Below, one piece after another: positions 45,728-54,879 of a stretch of DNA of 64,000 nt (position 1 is the stretch's first letter; the number at the start of each line of letters is the position of its first letter). The DNA comes from an uncultured Synechococcus sp. (GTDB lineage: Bacteria > Cyanobacteriota > Cyanobacteriia > Phormidesmidales > Phormidesmidaceae). Under the pieces are notes generated by a model. That model saw only the letters and a program-made list of their open reading frames with translations, searched no databases and was not told the origin of the DNA. The position numbers and the translations under genes were made by a program. The DNA is taken from contig CALDSK010000025.1 in assembly GCA_937911865.1 (NCBI GenBank), positions 1 through 64,000 on the forward strand. Direction: 5' to 3'.

Positions 45728-47059
45728 TTAGTCATCTTGCTCAGCGATGAGAAAGTTCACAAACTGGCGGGCAGTGCGGCCTGAGCGACCATTGTGACGG
45801 GTGGCCCACTGACGGGCGCGCCAGTCTAGATTTTCGGGTTCTAGACTGAGGCCAGCCTGTTTAGCAAGCTGGCGAACAATGGTGAGGTAGGTGCTCTGAT
45901 CAGCAGGGGTGAAGGTGAGGGTGAGGCCAAATCTATCGCTGAATGATAGCTTTTCTTGTACGGTGTCCCATGCCTGAATTTCATTGGCATCCTTGGGTCT
46001 AGGCCGCTCGTCAAAGAACTCACGGATGAGATGGCGACGGTTTGACGTTGCATATACAACGACGTTTTGAGGTCGGGCTGTCACGCCGCCTTCCAGCACA
46101 ACTTTTAGCGCTTTGAAAGCTTCATCGTCTTCTTCAAAGGAAAGATCGTCAACGAAAATGATGAACTTCTGTGGAACGCGGCTGAGGGGGCTGACAATTT
46201 GCGGCAGGTTTTGCAGATGAGCTTTGGGTACTTCGATTAGGCGCAGGCCTTGTGAGTAATATTCGCTCAATAGCGCCTTAACCAAAGAAGATTTACCGGC
46301 GCCTCTGCTGCCGTAAAGCAATACGTTTTGGGCGGTATAGCCTCGCAGCAGGGATTCTGTGTTTTGGATGAGCTGTTGCTTTGGGTGGTCGTAGGCGACT
46401 AGCTCTGTGAGCTGAATAGGATCGGGGTTAAGAATGCCAGCTAGCTGACCTCCTGTGGTGTTGGGAGCAGACTGCCAGCGGAAGGCGGTGAACTGACCGA
46501 AAATGCCGACGCCGTGAGTAAGGTAGTGATTGGCTAGTTCGGCAGGTGTACTGGGAAAAGGGTGAAGGCTTGATGATTCAGAAACAGGAATGAATGGAGG
46601 AGACTCTGACGAAGTGGTTCCGTTGGTGCATAGTCTTCCAGTCCATTCGCTCAACTGCGCAGACTTTAGCTGATAGAAGCTGCGCAAAATAGTCAAATCG
46701 TGCTCGACTGCAGCGAGCAGGCTCGGGGCAATATGCTCGGCAAGCTGAGCGGCTGACGTAGGGTTATTCGGTAACGCTTGCGCCTGTTGAGCGAACGCGT
46801 TGTCAGCGTTTAGTATTTGCAAGACCAAATGCTGTGGCCAGTTTTGCTGACAGGTAGCAAGCGCAGAAAACCATTGACCGTAGGCACTGGCACTAGCAAT
46901 TTTGTCCGCTGTCGTCAGGGCAAGCAGAAGGGCACTTAGTGCTTTACTGACATCGCTGTCGAATACCGATTGATAGAGTAGAAGTGAGGCGGCCTGTTGA
47001 CGGTAGTTCTGAATTTTTGCGATCGCAGTCGCATCCAAACCCGTTCCATCCAAACCCAT
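45728..47059 (-). CDS. DUF815-type AAA+ ATPase
   Basis: 443 residues. Walker A YGSRGAGKSSLVKALL near residue 250, Walker B IIFVDDLSFEEDDEAFK near 297, VYATSNRRHLIREFFDERPR with sensor and arginine-finger-like region, then LSFSDRFGLTLTFTPADQ and the C-terminal SGRTARQFVNFL. This matches DUF815, a family of bacterial AAA+ proteins of unknown role. The N-terminal 235 residues are an alpha-helical region (LLLYQSVFDSDVSKAL). Its start overlaps the region upstream of the divergent GNAT gene. A 15-nt repeat near 47032-47060 lies within its first codons, giving GLDGTGLDAT. Confidence 0.88.
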   Translation of the reverse strand: MGLDGTGLDATAIAKIQNYRQQAASLLLYQSVFDSDVSKALSALLLALTTADKIASASAYGQWFSALATCQQNWPQHLVLQILNADNAFAQQAQALPNNPTSAAQLAEHIAPSLLAAVEHDLTILRSFYQLKSAQLSEWTGRLCTNGTTSSESPPFIPVSESSSLHPFPSTPAELANHYLTHGVGIFGQFTAFRWQSAPNTTGGQLAGILNPDPIQLTELVAYDHPKQQLIQNTESLLRGYTAQNVLLYGSRGAGKSSLVKALLSEYYSQGLRLIEVPKAHLQNLPQIVSPLSRVPQKFIIFVDDLSFEEDDEAFKALKVVLEGGVTARPQNVVVYATSNRRHLIREFFDERPRPKDANEIQAWDTVQEKLSFSDRFGLTLTFTPADQSTYLTIVRQLAKQAGLSLEPENLDWRARQWATRHNGRSGRTARQFVNFLIAEQDD

Positions 47060-47073
47060 ATCGAATCCTTACA

Positions 47074-47610
47074 ATGTCATCACTTCATTATCCTACGGAA
47101 CGGAACTTGGAGCCTGCAATGAAACTTAGAGCCTATGAGGCGAAAGATTTTGAAGCCATCATTCAACTCTGGTGGACATCCTGGCACTCTTCATCTGGCT
47201 ATGTTCATCACAGGCCCATTGCAGACTGGAAGCAGAGATGGCATGAATTAGAAACAAGCCACGAGATTGTTGTTATAGAAAATAACGAGACAGTGCTTGC
47301 TTTCGCTGCACTATGGCATTCGAAAGCTATAGACACGCAAAATTGCGTTCTCTCTCAGATTTTTGTTGCGCCTGGCTGGAAAAAGCAAGGACTAGGACGG
47401 CAACTGATGCGGTGGGTAAGCAGCCGCTGCGCTCATGGGTTTTCGCTTAAAACGGCCGCAGACAATCGCGAGGCGATCGCATTCTATGAAAAAGCAGGAT
47501 TGCAAAAGATCGGCTACAGCACTAACGACTTTAACGGAAAGAAAGAGGTTGAGTACCGCACAGCGAGAAACGTCACAGCAAAAAACGTCACAGAGAGAAA
47601 CGTCAGCTGA
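47074..47610 (+). CDS. GNAT family N-acetyltransferase
   Basis: 178 residues from the ATG at 47074; ATG at 47119 (KLRAYEAKDFEAIIQLWW) may be the true start. The acetyl-CoA-binding fold is evident from LSQIFVAPGWKKQGLGRQLM and AIAFYEKAGLQKIGYS. It would acetylate an amino group on a small molecule or protein. The C-terminus (RNVTAKNVTERNVS) is encoded by a 15-nt tandem repeat and looks like a recent extension of the natural end after VEYR. Confidence 0.88.
   Translation: MSSLHYPTERNLEPAMKLRAYEAKDFEAIIQLWWTSWHSSSGYVHHRPIADWKQRWHELETSHEIVVIENNETVLAFAALWHSKAIDTQNCVLSQIFVAPGWKKQGLGRQLMRWVSSRCAHGFSLKTAADNREAIAFYEKAGLQKIGYSTNDFNGKKEVEYRTARNVTAKNVTERNVS
47565..47609. repeat. 15-nt in-frame tandem repeat at the GNAT gene end
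   Basis: Three units of the type GAGAAACGTCACAGC (47565-47579, 47580-47594, 47595-47609) with a few substitutions. They are in frame, adding about 14 residues (RNVTAKNVTERNVS) to the protein before the stop. Confidence 0.9.
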
Positions 47611-47756
47611 AAAATAGAGAAAGATTAAGGCATTTTTCCAAGGTTGCTTACAGGCTGCGCTCTCGCTCTATAATCCCTACACTGTGAGGCCTTGTGAGTT
47701 TTTCTCAGTCCTCATAAAATGCTTCATCTACCCCTTAATTCTGGACATCTACAACC

Positions 47757-48074
47757 ATGACGCTCGCCCCCATTTTTACACTGATTTACGGTATTGCAGC
47801 GATCGCAGGCGGTGCCATCGGCTATAAGCAAGCCGGTAGCCAGGTCTCACTCATCTCAGGACTTATCAGCGGCCTGTTGCTATTGATCGGAGCGTACTTT
47901 CTGTTTGGGGGTAGTCCTGCGGGGCCCTTAATCGCAGGCATTGTCAGCATAGTGCTCATTATCGTGTTCAGCATCCGACTAGCGAAGACGCGAAAGTTTA
48001 TGCCTGCTGGGCTGATGATTATTCTAGGCGTGATTAATCTCGTTTCGCTGTGGACGCTGTTCAACGCAGTCTAG
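47757..48074 (+). CDS. TMEM14/FAX-like small membrane protein
   Basis: 105 residues with four hydrophobic helices (LIYGIAAIAGGAIGYKQAGS, GLISGLLLLIGAYFLF, LIAGIVSIVLIIVFSIRLAKTRKFMPAG, IILGVINLVSL). The GYKQAGS and RLAKTRKFMPAG motifs are those of the TMEM14 family, whose plant members export fatty acids from plastids. A lipid-related role is a family-level inference. Confidence 0.88.
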   Translation: MTLAPIFTLIYGIAAIAGGAIGYKQAGSQVSLISGLISGLLLLIGAYFLFGGSPAGPLIAGIVSIVLIIVFSIRLAKTRKFMPAGLMIILGVINLVSLWTLFNAV

Positions 48075-48552
48075 AAAAGAGAGCACAGCGTTGAAGCGTT
48101 ATCGAGCTATCAGTCTGCGTAATAGTCTGCATAACAAGAGAGAGCTCTACGGCACGGTTACAACACGGTTACAACAAAGAGACTACGCAGTCGCTGCGCA
48201 GATCCTTCTGCACTGAAATTTCACAAAGTTCTTCCAAAGCTCAGCGGCTATGTTGGACATAATTATGACGAAATCTATGGATATTCGTTGATTTTTGCGT
48301 AATTCTACAGAGGCCTGATGAAGTAGCCTATAGAAAACATAATACTGATGCGTATTTCTACACGTTTTTGCTAGTCTATAGGCGTGAGGAGACCAGTATC
48401 TATACGGAGGGATTCGTCCCAACCTCAATCACGGCAACCGTGTTGAGGAATAGCAACTCGCGTATCAGATTACACATCCATGTGTAAGTGAGGCCCGTCA
48501 CAAGGCTCGTTATCACTTGCTTTTCGTAGGCATCTCTACCTAGTATAACGTC
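48075..48552. other. Gene-free region with four consecutive stem-loops
   Basis: 478 bases before the zinc-ribbon gene, without a convincing ORF. In order: GCCTATAG (48326-48333) with CTATAGGC (48376-48383) over a 42-nt loop; GGGA-TTCG-TCCC (48409-48420); CCTCAATCACGG with CCGTGTTGAGG (48423-48434, 48438-48448, one bulge, 3-nt loop); TTACACAT-cc-ATGTGTAA (48470-48487). They end 65 nt before the ATG, so they could be a 5' leader or an independent RNA. Confidence 0.45.
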
Positions 48553-48897
48553 ATGACATCTACTCAAATCAAAGAGTTCAAAAGTAAAGAAGCCTGTCCT
48601 CGGTGCAGTGCGCACAAACTTTTCACAAACGATACTGCTAGAGATTCTCCTTCATTTCACTACCACTGCCTAAACTGTAGCCACGAGTTCTCGGTTAGCG
48701 CTGAAGCCAAAGAGCGACAGAAGAAAGCAAAAAGGAGAAAAGGTCAAAAAGATGAAAGCTTCCTCGGTATAGCGGTGATTGCACTTATTGTGCTGGTGAT
48801 CTCTCTAGTAACGATTTCTCAGCAAGAGAATGAACAGGAGCAGAACACGCTTCAACCCTCTAGCCGGATTGAAGCGCTCAAGCGCCGAGAGGCTTAG
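48553..48897 (+). CDS. Zinc-ribbon membrane protein of unknown function
   Basis: 114 residues. Two CxxC pairs (CPRCSAHKLF and CLNCSHEF, about residues 16 and 41) indicate a zinc ribbon. A basic stretch (KERQKKAKRRKGQK) follows, then one transmembrane helix (GIAVIALIVLVISLVTIS) and a polar tail. Such ribbon-plus-helix proteins may bind nucleic acid or partners near the membrane. Preceded by the structured region described separately. Confidence 0.7.
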   Translation: MTSTQIKEFKSKEACPRCSAHKLFTNDTARDSPSFHYHCLNCSHEFSVSAEAKERQKKAKRRKGQKDESFLGIAVIALIVLVISLVTISQQENEQEQNTLQPSSRIEALKRREA

Positions 48898-48928
48898 ACT
48901 CAAGCGCCGAGCGGCTTAAATTTGCCGG

Positions 48929-49717
48929 CTATTCTGGTTCTGTTCGCTCAGACTCGGCAGCAGAAGTCTCCTCCTCGGCAGAGGATTCATCTAAGTCATC
49001 TTCCGTGTCGTCAGCCGTTTCATTGGCCGTGTCGTCAGCGGCCAACCACTCACTGGTTGGCCGATTGACGGCGTTAACAATGTCGCCGGGAGCCGCATAG
49101 ATTTCCATCTCTTCAGCGCCAGTTTCACTAGACTGGACCTCATCGGACGGGGTTTCGTTTTCAGCCTCGTCAGGCTCGGGCTCGTCAGGTTGTATTTCCA
49201 TGACCTGAACGTATCGTTTGTCGCCGGCAAAATCTAGGCCACCAATAGCCACCGAATAGTCTTTATCAAGCGCTGAGAGGGTTACGGTATAGTCAGGATT
49301 GGCTAGACCAAATGCTTCTAAGGTCTCAGTTCCCTCAACAGCAACAGAACGAGCAGAAGGGCTTGTGAGTTGACTGAGCAGAAAGGCGATCGCACCATTT
49401 TCAGCCACCGCCGTTTCAGGCTTGCTCATCTCCCACTGACCATCATCAGTTTTCACAAAAGACAGTTCTTCTATCCCAGCAGGCTCTGTTTCCGCAGCAT
49501 CGGATTCAGCGTCTGCCGCAGCGCGCAACACAGAGAATTGTTCAATCTCTTCTTCTTCGATGGGTAGTAGTTGCGCCGTTGCCTCAGTATCAACAATGCC
49601 TTCAGTATCTACAGCAGTGTCTGAGGACTCTGACCCTGAGCGGTTTTCAAAAAGAAGGACACCGCCTGTAAGTGCGATCGCACTTAGCAACAACCCCAAC
49701 GTTCCACGCTTTAACAT
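48929..49717 (-). CDS. DUF4340 protein, Gld-type ABC operon member
   Basis: 262 residues. A hydrophobic start (GLLLSAIALTGGVLLFE) anchors it; two acidic low-complexity tracts (about 31-60 and 185-262) flank a folded core with SFVKTDDGQWEMSKPE, FLLSQLTSPSARSVAVEG, LANPDYTVTLSALDKDYSVAIGGLDFAGDKRYV, the pattern of DUF4340. It is the fourth gene downstream of the ATPase, permease and GldG genes on the minus strand, the common cyanobacterial arrangement. Confidence 0.82.
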   Translation of the reverse strand: MLKRGTLGLLLSAIALTGGVLLFENRSGSESSDTAVDTEGIVDTEATAQLLPIEEEEIEQFSVLRAAADAESDAAETEPAGIEELSFVKTDDGQWEMSKPETAVAENGAIAFLLSQLTSPSARSVAVEGTETLEAFGLANPDYTVTLSALDKDYSVAIGGLDFAGDKRYVQVMEIQPDEPEPDEAENETPSDEVQSSETGAEEMEIYAAPGDIVNAVNRPTSEWLAADDTANETADDTEDDLDESSAEEETSAAESERTEPE

Positions 49718-49738
49718 CGTTCAATCCAAACAGTTTCA

Positions 49739-49778
49739 AAACAATCAAGGGCCAAACAATTAAAGGCCAAACAATCAA
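49739..49778. repeat. 15-nt tandem repeat, two to three copies
   Basis: Degenerate copies of AACAATYAAAGGCCA between the DUF4340 start and the GldG gene stop. Confidence 0.85.
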
Positions 49779-49809
49779 CAGTCTTATCGGTGTGTTTGTG
49801 CCATCAGGC

Positions 49810-51573
49810 TTACCGCCGCTTCGCCCATAGCGCACCGGCCCCCACCAAACCCATCAGCGGGAAAATCACTAGTGCCAACAGCATGAGCAAAATCTGTTGC
49901 TGTACCGTCATATTCAGCCGTCTGTTCGTTGCTTCCTTAGGGCGAATCGATAGCGTTGGGCTATCAATTTGGCTGAGCCAGCTGACTGAGTTCAAAAACA
50001 CATCACCATTCAGCTGCTGATCGAACAGACCATCGGTTGCAAAGCTAGAGTTACCGATGACCACCATGCGACTCTCGCGATCGCCTACCGTATCCGCTGA
50101 ATCTACGGTCTCTTCCTCTGCAAGATCTGCTTCTAGCGCTTCTAGTTCTTCTGTGTCGGCAGGCGCTTCAGCGACTGGCGCTTCACTGGCCGAGTCTTCC
50201 TCACTAGCGGAGTCTTCTTCAGCAGCAGCAGGTTCTTCATTAGTAGATTCTTCACCGGCAGATTCTTCAGAAAGCACATCATCCACATCGACAACAGCCG
50301 GGCGAGTCAACGCTACACCTAGCGCGAACGGTCCTTCTGGGGCTTTCTCTTCATCGACAGTAATATCTGCACCTTCTGCGATAGTCTGCGCGTGGCTATT
50401 TTGATTTGTGAACAGCAAAGGCGTCTCTTCTACATTGGAGACTTCTCGAATCTGTAGCGGTCGAGCGACCGGAAAGAAAGAACGTCCCTGGTTAAACGCT
50501 TCTGTAATCGGGTGGTCGCCATAGTCTGTCACCAACGGCGCTGCGGGGCCCAAACCAACAAGCTGACCGCCCCCAGAGGTATCTATCACAATGGTCTCTT
50601 CAGGGACTACACCCCATTGGCTAAGCATTACCTCTAAGCCAGTCTCTACCTGCGGATCAATCAAGACAAACAAACTGCCGCCCTGCTCTAGGTAGTCTCG
50701 AATCTTGATGACTTCACTATCAAAAAGCTTCTCGCGTGGGCCAGCAATGATGATCACATCGGCATCGTCAGGAATATCGCCAGTCTCTGCCAGGTTTAAT
50801 GGCGAGACCGTAAAGTTTTCACCCTGTAAACGATTGGCAGCTTCAAACAGCCCAGCCTGCGAGCCGTCAATGGCATACTCGCCATGCCCCTGCAAAAAGT
50901 AGGCAACAGCAATATCTTCCTGACTAAGCTGAGCGAGTTTGTTGGTTAGCTGTCGTTCACTCAACCGTTCCTGTGGATTGGTGCGCTGTACGAGTAGGGT
51001 GCGATCGCCCGAAGCCGTCGGGTCGGGGTTTGCCGTTTGCAAAAACACCTCACCCCCTGTCTCTACACCCAGCTCTTGGGCTAGCTGAGGCTGCGAGTAC
51101 GGATCGATGTATTCGTAGGTCAAATCGCGATTGAAGCGGCGATAGTTATCTAATAGCTGCTGATCGGTAGGATCGGGCGCGGGGCTAAAGATCAAGACGT
51201 TAACAGGCTGTTCTAGATCTTCGACGACTTCCTGCGATGCCGGGGACAGGGTAAGCAGCTGCCCCTCGGTCAGGTCGACACGGCTGTCGTAGCGAGCGCC
51301 AAGAAAATTGACCAGAGCCAAAATCAACAGCACAGAAAACACAGACACGGCCGCGTTTGTTCCAGCCTGCGTAGAACGGCGCTGCCAGAAATAGGTGCTA
51401 AAGACATTAAAATCACCTGCCGCGATGCTGGCGACCATCAGCATCAGACCGATTACCAGCAATGTCACAGCGACCAGCGTCCAGCCGTTGAGCACACCCA
51501 CCACTAGGCCAGCGGTTACCAGCATCAGCCCAGGCCAAAGCAAATATTTCACTAACGTTTGAGCATTTTTCAT
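49810..51573 (-). CDS. GldG-type ABC auxiliary protein
   Basis: 587 residues. Two N-terminal helices (LVKYLLWPGLMLVTAGLVVG, LLVIGLMLMVASIAAG), a third near 76, then a large extracytoplasmic domain with QEVVEDLEQPVNVLIFSP, ALVNFLGARYDSRVDLTEGQ, VIIIAGPREKLFDSEVIKI, SLFVLIDPQ, and a C-terminal helix (ILLMLLALVIFPLMGLVGAG). About 85 residues (about 415-500) form an acidic Glu/Ala/Ser-rich insert before MVVIGNSSFATDGLFDQQ. GldG partners with GldF and the ATPase; in gliding bacteria they act in motility, in others in surface transport or gliding-like functions. The start is 3 nt from the permease stop. Confidence 0.88.
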   Translation of the reverse strand: MKNAQTLVKYLLWPGLMLVTAGLVVGVLNGWTLVAVTLLVIGLMLMVASIAAGDFNVFSTYFWQRRSTQAGTNAAVSVFSVLLILALVNFLGARYDSRVDLTEGQLLTLSPASQEVVEDLEQPVNVLIFSPAPDPTDQQLLDNYRRFNRDLTYEYIDPYSQPQLAQELGVETGGEVFLQTANPDPTASGDRTLLVQRTNPQERLSERQLTNKLAQLSQEDIAVAYFLQGHGEYAIDGSQAGLFEAANRLQGENFTVSPLNLAETGDIPDDADVIIIAGPREKLFDSEVIKIRDYLEQGGSLFVLIDPQVETGLEVMLSQWGVVPEETIVIDTSGGGQLVGLGPAAPLVTDYGDHPITEAFNQGRSFFPVARPLQIREVSNVEETPLLFTNQNSHAQTIAEGADITVDEEKAPEGPFALGVALTRPAVVDVDDVLSEESAGEESTNEEPAAAEEDSASEEDSASEAPVAEAPADTEELEALEADLAEEETVDSADTVGDRESRMVVIGNSSFATDGLFDQQLNGDVFLNSVSWLSQIDSPTLSIRPKEATNRRLNMTVQQQILLMLLALVIFPLMGLVGAGALWAKRR

Positions 51574-51576
51574 GTG

Positions 51577-52377
51577 TCAAGACCGCTGAAAGCGCAAAGT
51601 GTCAATGGATTGGGCCGTTAGGAATAAACCCAACAGGATGTAGCTAATAAATAAAATAAGACCGCTGGTATCAAAGATGCCTTGAGTAAAGTCGGTGTAG
51701 TGCGTCAGCATGGACAGGTGGCTGAGTGCTTCGCCAATAGGGCCTGGGAGTGAAGTTGCGATCGCATCGACCACCCACAGCACTAGCACAACGCCAAAGG
51801 TCATCACCGCCGCTAGCACCGTACTGTCCGACAGTGACGAGATAAACATACCGAGCGCTAGCACGCTGGCCGCCAACAGCAACAAACCAAAGTGCCCCAG
51901 CAGTAAAATCGCCGCTGGAAACGTGGGCTCACTCGACCAGAAAGCCACTAGCTCAACAATCAGCAGGGGTAGCAGCATTGCGCTGTAAAACGTCACCACG
52001 CCCAGCAGCTTGCCAAGCGCCACAACCCAGTTGGTCAAAGGAGAGGTCGCCAGTAGCTCCAGGGTCCCTTGCTTACGCTCTTCTGCATACAGCCCCATGG
52101 AGAGCATCGGCAAAATAAACATCGAGAGCGAGCCCAGTAAGTTCAGGTATATCTTGAGAAACTCATAGGGGACATCCACTGGCTGCGGACTTACGCCCAG
52201 CTGATCGGCAGCAGCGACCTGGGCGATCAGGCCATTGGGTGAGAGCAAAATAGTGACTAGAAACAAACCACCAATCAGCCAGAACACTACTGCAATCACA
52301 TAGGCAAACGGCGAGCTGAAGTAGCTTTGCAGCTCGCGCCGATAGATAGCGAGCAGATTGTTCAAAAATATCTTCAT
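51577..52377 (-). CDS. ABC-2 type permease, GldF-like
   Basis: 266 residues, about six transmembrane helices (AYVIAVVFWLIGGLFLVTI, LNLLGSLSMFILPMLSMGLY, ILLLGHFGLLLLAASVLAL, LAAVMTFGVVLVLWVVDAI, GLILFISYILLGLFLTAQSI). EERKQGTLELLATSPLTNW is the cytoplasmic helix contacting the ATPase. The ATG overlaps the stop of the upstream ATPase gene by 4 nt, so translation is probably coupled. Confidence 0.92.
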   Translation of the reverse strand: MKIFLNNLLAIYRRELQSYFSSPFAYVIAVVFWLIGGLFLVTILLSPNGLIAQVAAADQLGVSPQPVDVPYEFLKIYLNLLGSLSMFILPMLSMGLYAEERKQGTLELLATSPLTNWVVALGKLLGVVTFYSAMLLPLLIVELVAFWSSEPTFPAAILLLGHFGLLLLAASVLALGMFISSLSDSTVLAAVMTFGVVLVLWVVDAIATSLPGPIGEALSHLSMLTHYTDFTQGIFDTSGLILFISYILLGLFLTAQSIDTLRFQRS

Positions 52378-53609
52378 TCTGTTTCCTCCGCTGCTGCTTC
52401 GGACTCTGTAACGGTCTGCGGGTCTGCGGCCTGCGAGGTAGCATTTCGATCCTGCTCGAAGAAAGCTGCCGTCGGCGCGCCTTCTTCGTCTAAAACGGGC
52501 AAAGGCGCTGTCTCAGCAGAGTCTTTTTTTTCACCTTTGCTTTCGCCGCTGCTTTCGCCTTCGGAGTCTTCAGGTTTTTGAGACGCCTCAGCCGCTTCAG
52601 CAGTTGAATCTGCTGTTGATTCAGCAACCGGCTTTTCGCTGGCGACAGTCTCCGCATCTACCGCCGCAGTCCCTTCTTCCATCGTCAGATCAATAAAGAC
52701 ATCTTCTAAGCTGGCGCGATTGCGGCTAAGTTCAAACAGCTCTAACCCTTCGTTGACGACTTGGGCCGCGATCGCACTTCCTAAATCTTCCGCCCCTGTT
52801 GTCACCTGGAACCGGGCGTGGCCTGCAGCTAACCCTTCTGTTGACAATAGCTGCGCATCGCTCACACCCGGCACCGAACTGAGTACCGCTAGCGCTCGCT
52901 CTGTTTCTCCACGTAGCTCTAACCGGTATCCACCTTTGCCAGTTAGCCGTTGGACTAGGCGTTCTGGGCTATCAGTGGCAACGATTTTGCCTCTTTTGAT
53001 GATGGTAACGCGATCACACGTCGCACTCACCTCCGGCAAAATATGGGTCGATAAAATAATTGTATGCTCACCCGCCAGGCTCTTGATCAGGTTGCGCACC
53101 TCAATAATCTGTCTGGGGTCTAACCCTACCGTGGGCTCGTCGAGCACGATGACCGGCGGATTGTGCACAATTGCCTGAGCAATACCCACCCGCTGACGAA
53201 AGCCCTTAGACAGCTTGCGAATAATCGTCGTTCGCTTTTCTTGCAAATTGCAGCGATTAATTGCAGACGTCACCTTCTCTGCCAGCTCACCGGGCGCAAC
53301 GCCTTTAATTCGCGCAACAAAGTGCAAAAAGCCCTCTACCGTCATCTCCGGATACAGCGGCGGTGTCTCGGGCAAATAGCCAATGCTCTGACGCACCGCC
53401 ATCGACTCTGCGTGCACATCTTTACCGGCAACCCTTGCCGTACCTTCCGTCGCTGGCAAGTAACCGGTTAAAATCCGCATCGTTGTGGTTTTTCCGGCTC
53501 CATTCGGGCCTAAGAACCCCAAAATTTCGCCCGGCTCTACCGTAAACGTCACGTCTTCAATCGCAACGGTAGAACCGTAAGACTTACTAAGCTGGTCAAC
53601 TTCAATCAT
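52374..53609 (-). CDS. ABC transporter ATPase, GldA-like, with acidic C-terminus
   Basis: 411 residues. Walker A FLGPNGAGKTTTMRIL near residue 33, Q-loop LPETPPLYPEM, signature LSKGFRQRVGIAQAIV, Walker B VIVLDEPTVGLDP, H-loop ILSTHIL. A second domain (about 225-310) resembles the regulatory end of such ATPases. The last 100 residues (about 315-411) are very acidic and Ala/Ser/Glu-rich with no predicted fold, which is unusual. First gene of the four-gene operon. Confidence 0.92.
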   Translation of the reverse strand: MIEVDQLSKSYGSTVAIEDVTFTVEPGEILGFLGPNGAGKTTTMRILTGYLPATEGTARVAGKDVHAESMAVRQSIGYLPETPPLYPEMTVEGFLHFVARIKGVAPGELAEKVTSAINRCNLQEKRTTIIRKLSKGFRQRVGIAQAIVHNPPVIVLDEPTVGLDPRQIIEVRNLIKSLAGEHTIILSTHILPEVSATCDRVTIIKRGKIVATDSPERLVQRLTGKGGYRLELRGETERALAVLSSVPGVSDAQLLSTEGLAAGHARFQVTTGAEDLGSAIAAQVVNEGLELFELSRNRASLEDVFIDLTMEEGTAAVDAETVASEKPVAESTADSTAEAAEASQKPEDSEGESSGESKGEKKDSAETAPLPVLDEEGAPTAAFFEQDRNATSQAADPQTVTESEAAAEETE

Positions 53610-53759
53610 GATGTCCCTTTAGTTGCCCTACACTAGAACCGGCACACAAGCGATAACCGACAGGCCGGTCACCCGGTAGGCCACGAGCACGAAATTCTAG
53701 CACCTACAAGCCAGACTAATATTGCACCTGTTTGCCGATCTGCAAAGTGACACGAAGCC

Positions 53760-54005
53760 ATGGCCAAGAAAAAATTTCCCCATCTCGTCGGCTCCAAGTG
53801 GACAGCTCAGCAAAAAACAATGGGCTGGCGTCATTTTCATGTCACTAACCGCAAAAATCAAGGATCGCTCGTCTTCGCCGAACTCGTAGCCGCCTGCGAT
53901 CCAAAAGTTCGCTTCTGGCTAAATGCCAAAGTTCTCAAAAACCGTCAGCTCTGGGCAGCTGGCTGGCAAACCCTCAATCAAATCCAGGCACTCGCCGACG
54001 ACTAG
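53760..54005 (+). CDS. Trp-rich protein, TIGR02450 family
   Basis: 81 residues, six Trp. GSKWTAQQKTMGWRHFHVTNR, then VRFWLNAKVLKNRQLWAAGWQTL is the signature of this small cyanobacterial/proteobacterial family. Function unknown. The stop TAG lies inside an 11-nt tandem repeat (GCCGACGACTA at 53994-54004, 54005-54015). Confidence 0.88.
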   Translation: MAKKKFPHLVGSKWTAQQKTMGWRHFHVTNRKNQGSLVFAELVAACDPKVRFWLNAKVLKNRQLWAAGWQTLNQIQALADD

Positions 54006-54306
54006 CCGACGACTAGACTATCAGAGCAGCGAGAAGGCCGAGACAACGTCCTCGCTAGACTCCACACATACATAAATCACATACATAAATTAGAAAACTG
54101 GGTAAGTCAGCCAGATAACGACTAGAATCGGCTAGATATATTGATGGAGGCGAATTACACACCATCAGCTAAAACCCGCCAGCAGGTAGCCAAGCAGTAC
54201 AACACCCTTTAAGGCACTCTTTAGGAATAGAGCCTGCAACCAGAGAATCGTATTACTATGGATAAATACTGTTTGTAGCTGTAAGCTATATCACCTCTGA
54301 ACCATC
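54006..54306. other. Intergenic region before the DUF2605 gene
   Basis: 301 bases with an 11-nt repeat at the start (53994-54015), a 13-nt tandem repeat CACATACATAAAT (54065-54077, 54078-54090) and AT-rich sequence likely to hold the DUF2605 promoter. No gene was seen. Confidence 0.45.
54065..54090. repeat. 13-nt perfect tandem repeat, two copies
   Basis: CACATACATAAAT at 54065-54077 and 54078-54090 without a mismatch. Intergenic. Confidence 0.95.
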
Positions 54307-54753
54307 ATGACTGTTCCGTCTACACCACCAGAGGATGCTAATTTACTCAAGGCAGTGCTACCTCCACTGCTCAATGACTTTCAGCATTGGTTTGCTCGTA
54401 CAATCAGCCTGCTAGAGAGCCAAACCATTACCTTTTTAAGCGCTGCTGAGCAAACCGACTTACGCGATCGCATTCAGGTAGCACAAAAGCAGGTTAGCGC
54501 CTCTCAAGCGCTTGCCTCAGTGACAGACGGGCAAGCTGGTATCGAAATGCCAGTCGTCATGGGATGGCATAAGCTAGTTCATGAGTGCTGGGGCGTAGCA
54601 TTAAGGCAAAGAAAAGAAAGCCAGAAAAAAGAAAGCCAAAGCAAAGAGAGTCAAACAGAAAAGAATGCCGCTGCTGGTACCTCCCCTCCAGAAAAAGTTT
54701 CAGAGCAGCCAGCAGAGAAAATTCCACCCAGCAGCCGACTAGAAGACTATTAG
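54307..54753 (+). CDS. DUF2605 family protein
   Basis: 148 residues. LLKAVLPPLLNDFQHWFARTISLLESQ and MPVVMGWHKLVHECWGVALR mark DUF2605, a cyanobacterial family of unknown role. After about residue 100 the sequence becomes lysine/glutamate/serine-rich low complexity. The DUF2973 gene follows within 126 nt, the usual cyanobacterial pairing. Confidence 0.82.
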   Translation: MTVPSTPPEDANLLKAVLPPLLNDFQHWFARTISLLESQTITFLSAAEQTDLRDRIQVAQKQVSASQALASVTDGQAGIEMPVVMGWHKLVHECWGVALRQRKESQKKESQSKESQTEKNAAAGTSPPEKVSEQPAEKIPPSSRLEDY

Positions 54754-54879
54754 TACGCTCATAGCACGCTCAAAACTAACCATATGACAGCAGCCATCTA
54801 AGCTACAGCTATCCCAGGTTAAAAACCTTTCACTCCGCGCCCACTTACCACGCCCACTCAAGTTTTCTCCCTAAGATCT

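Noticed and set aside
48183-48428. Minus-strand 81-codon frame before the zinc-ribbon gene
   Set aside because: No family pattern, unusual composition, and overlap with strong hairpins; not supported as a gene.
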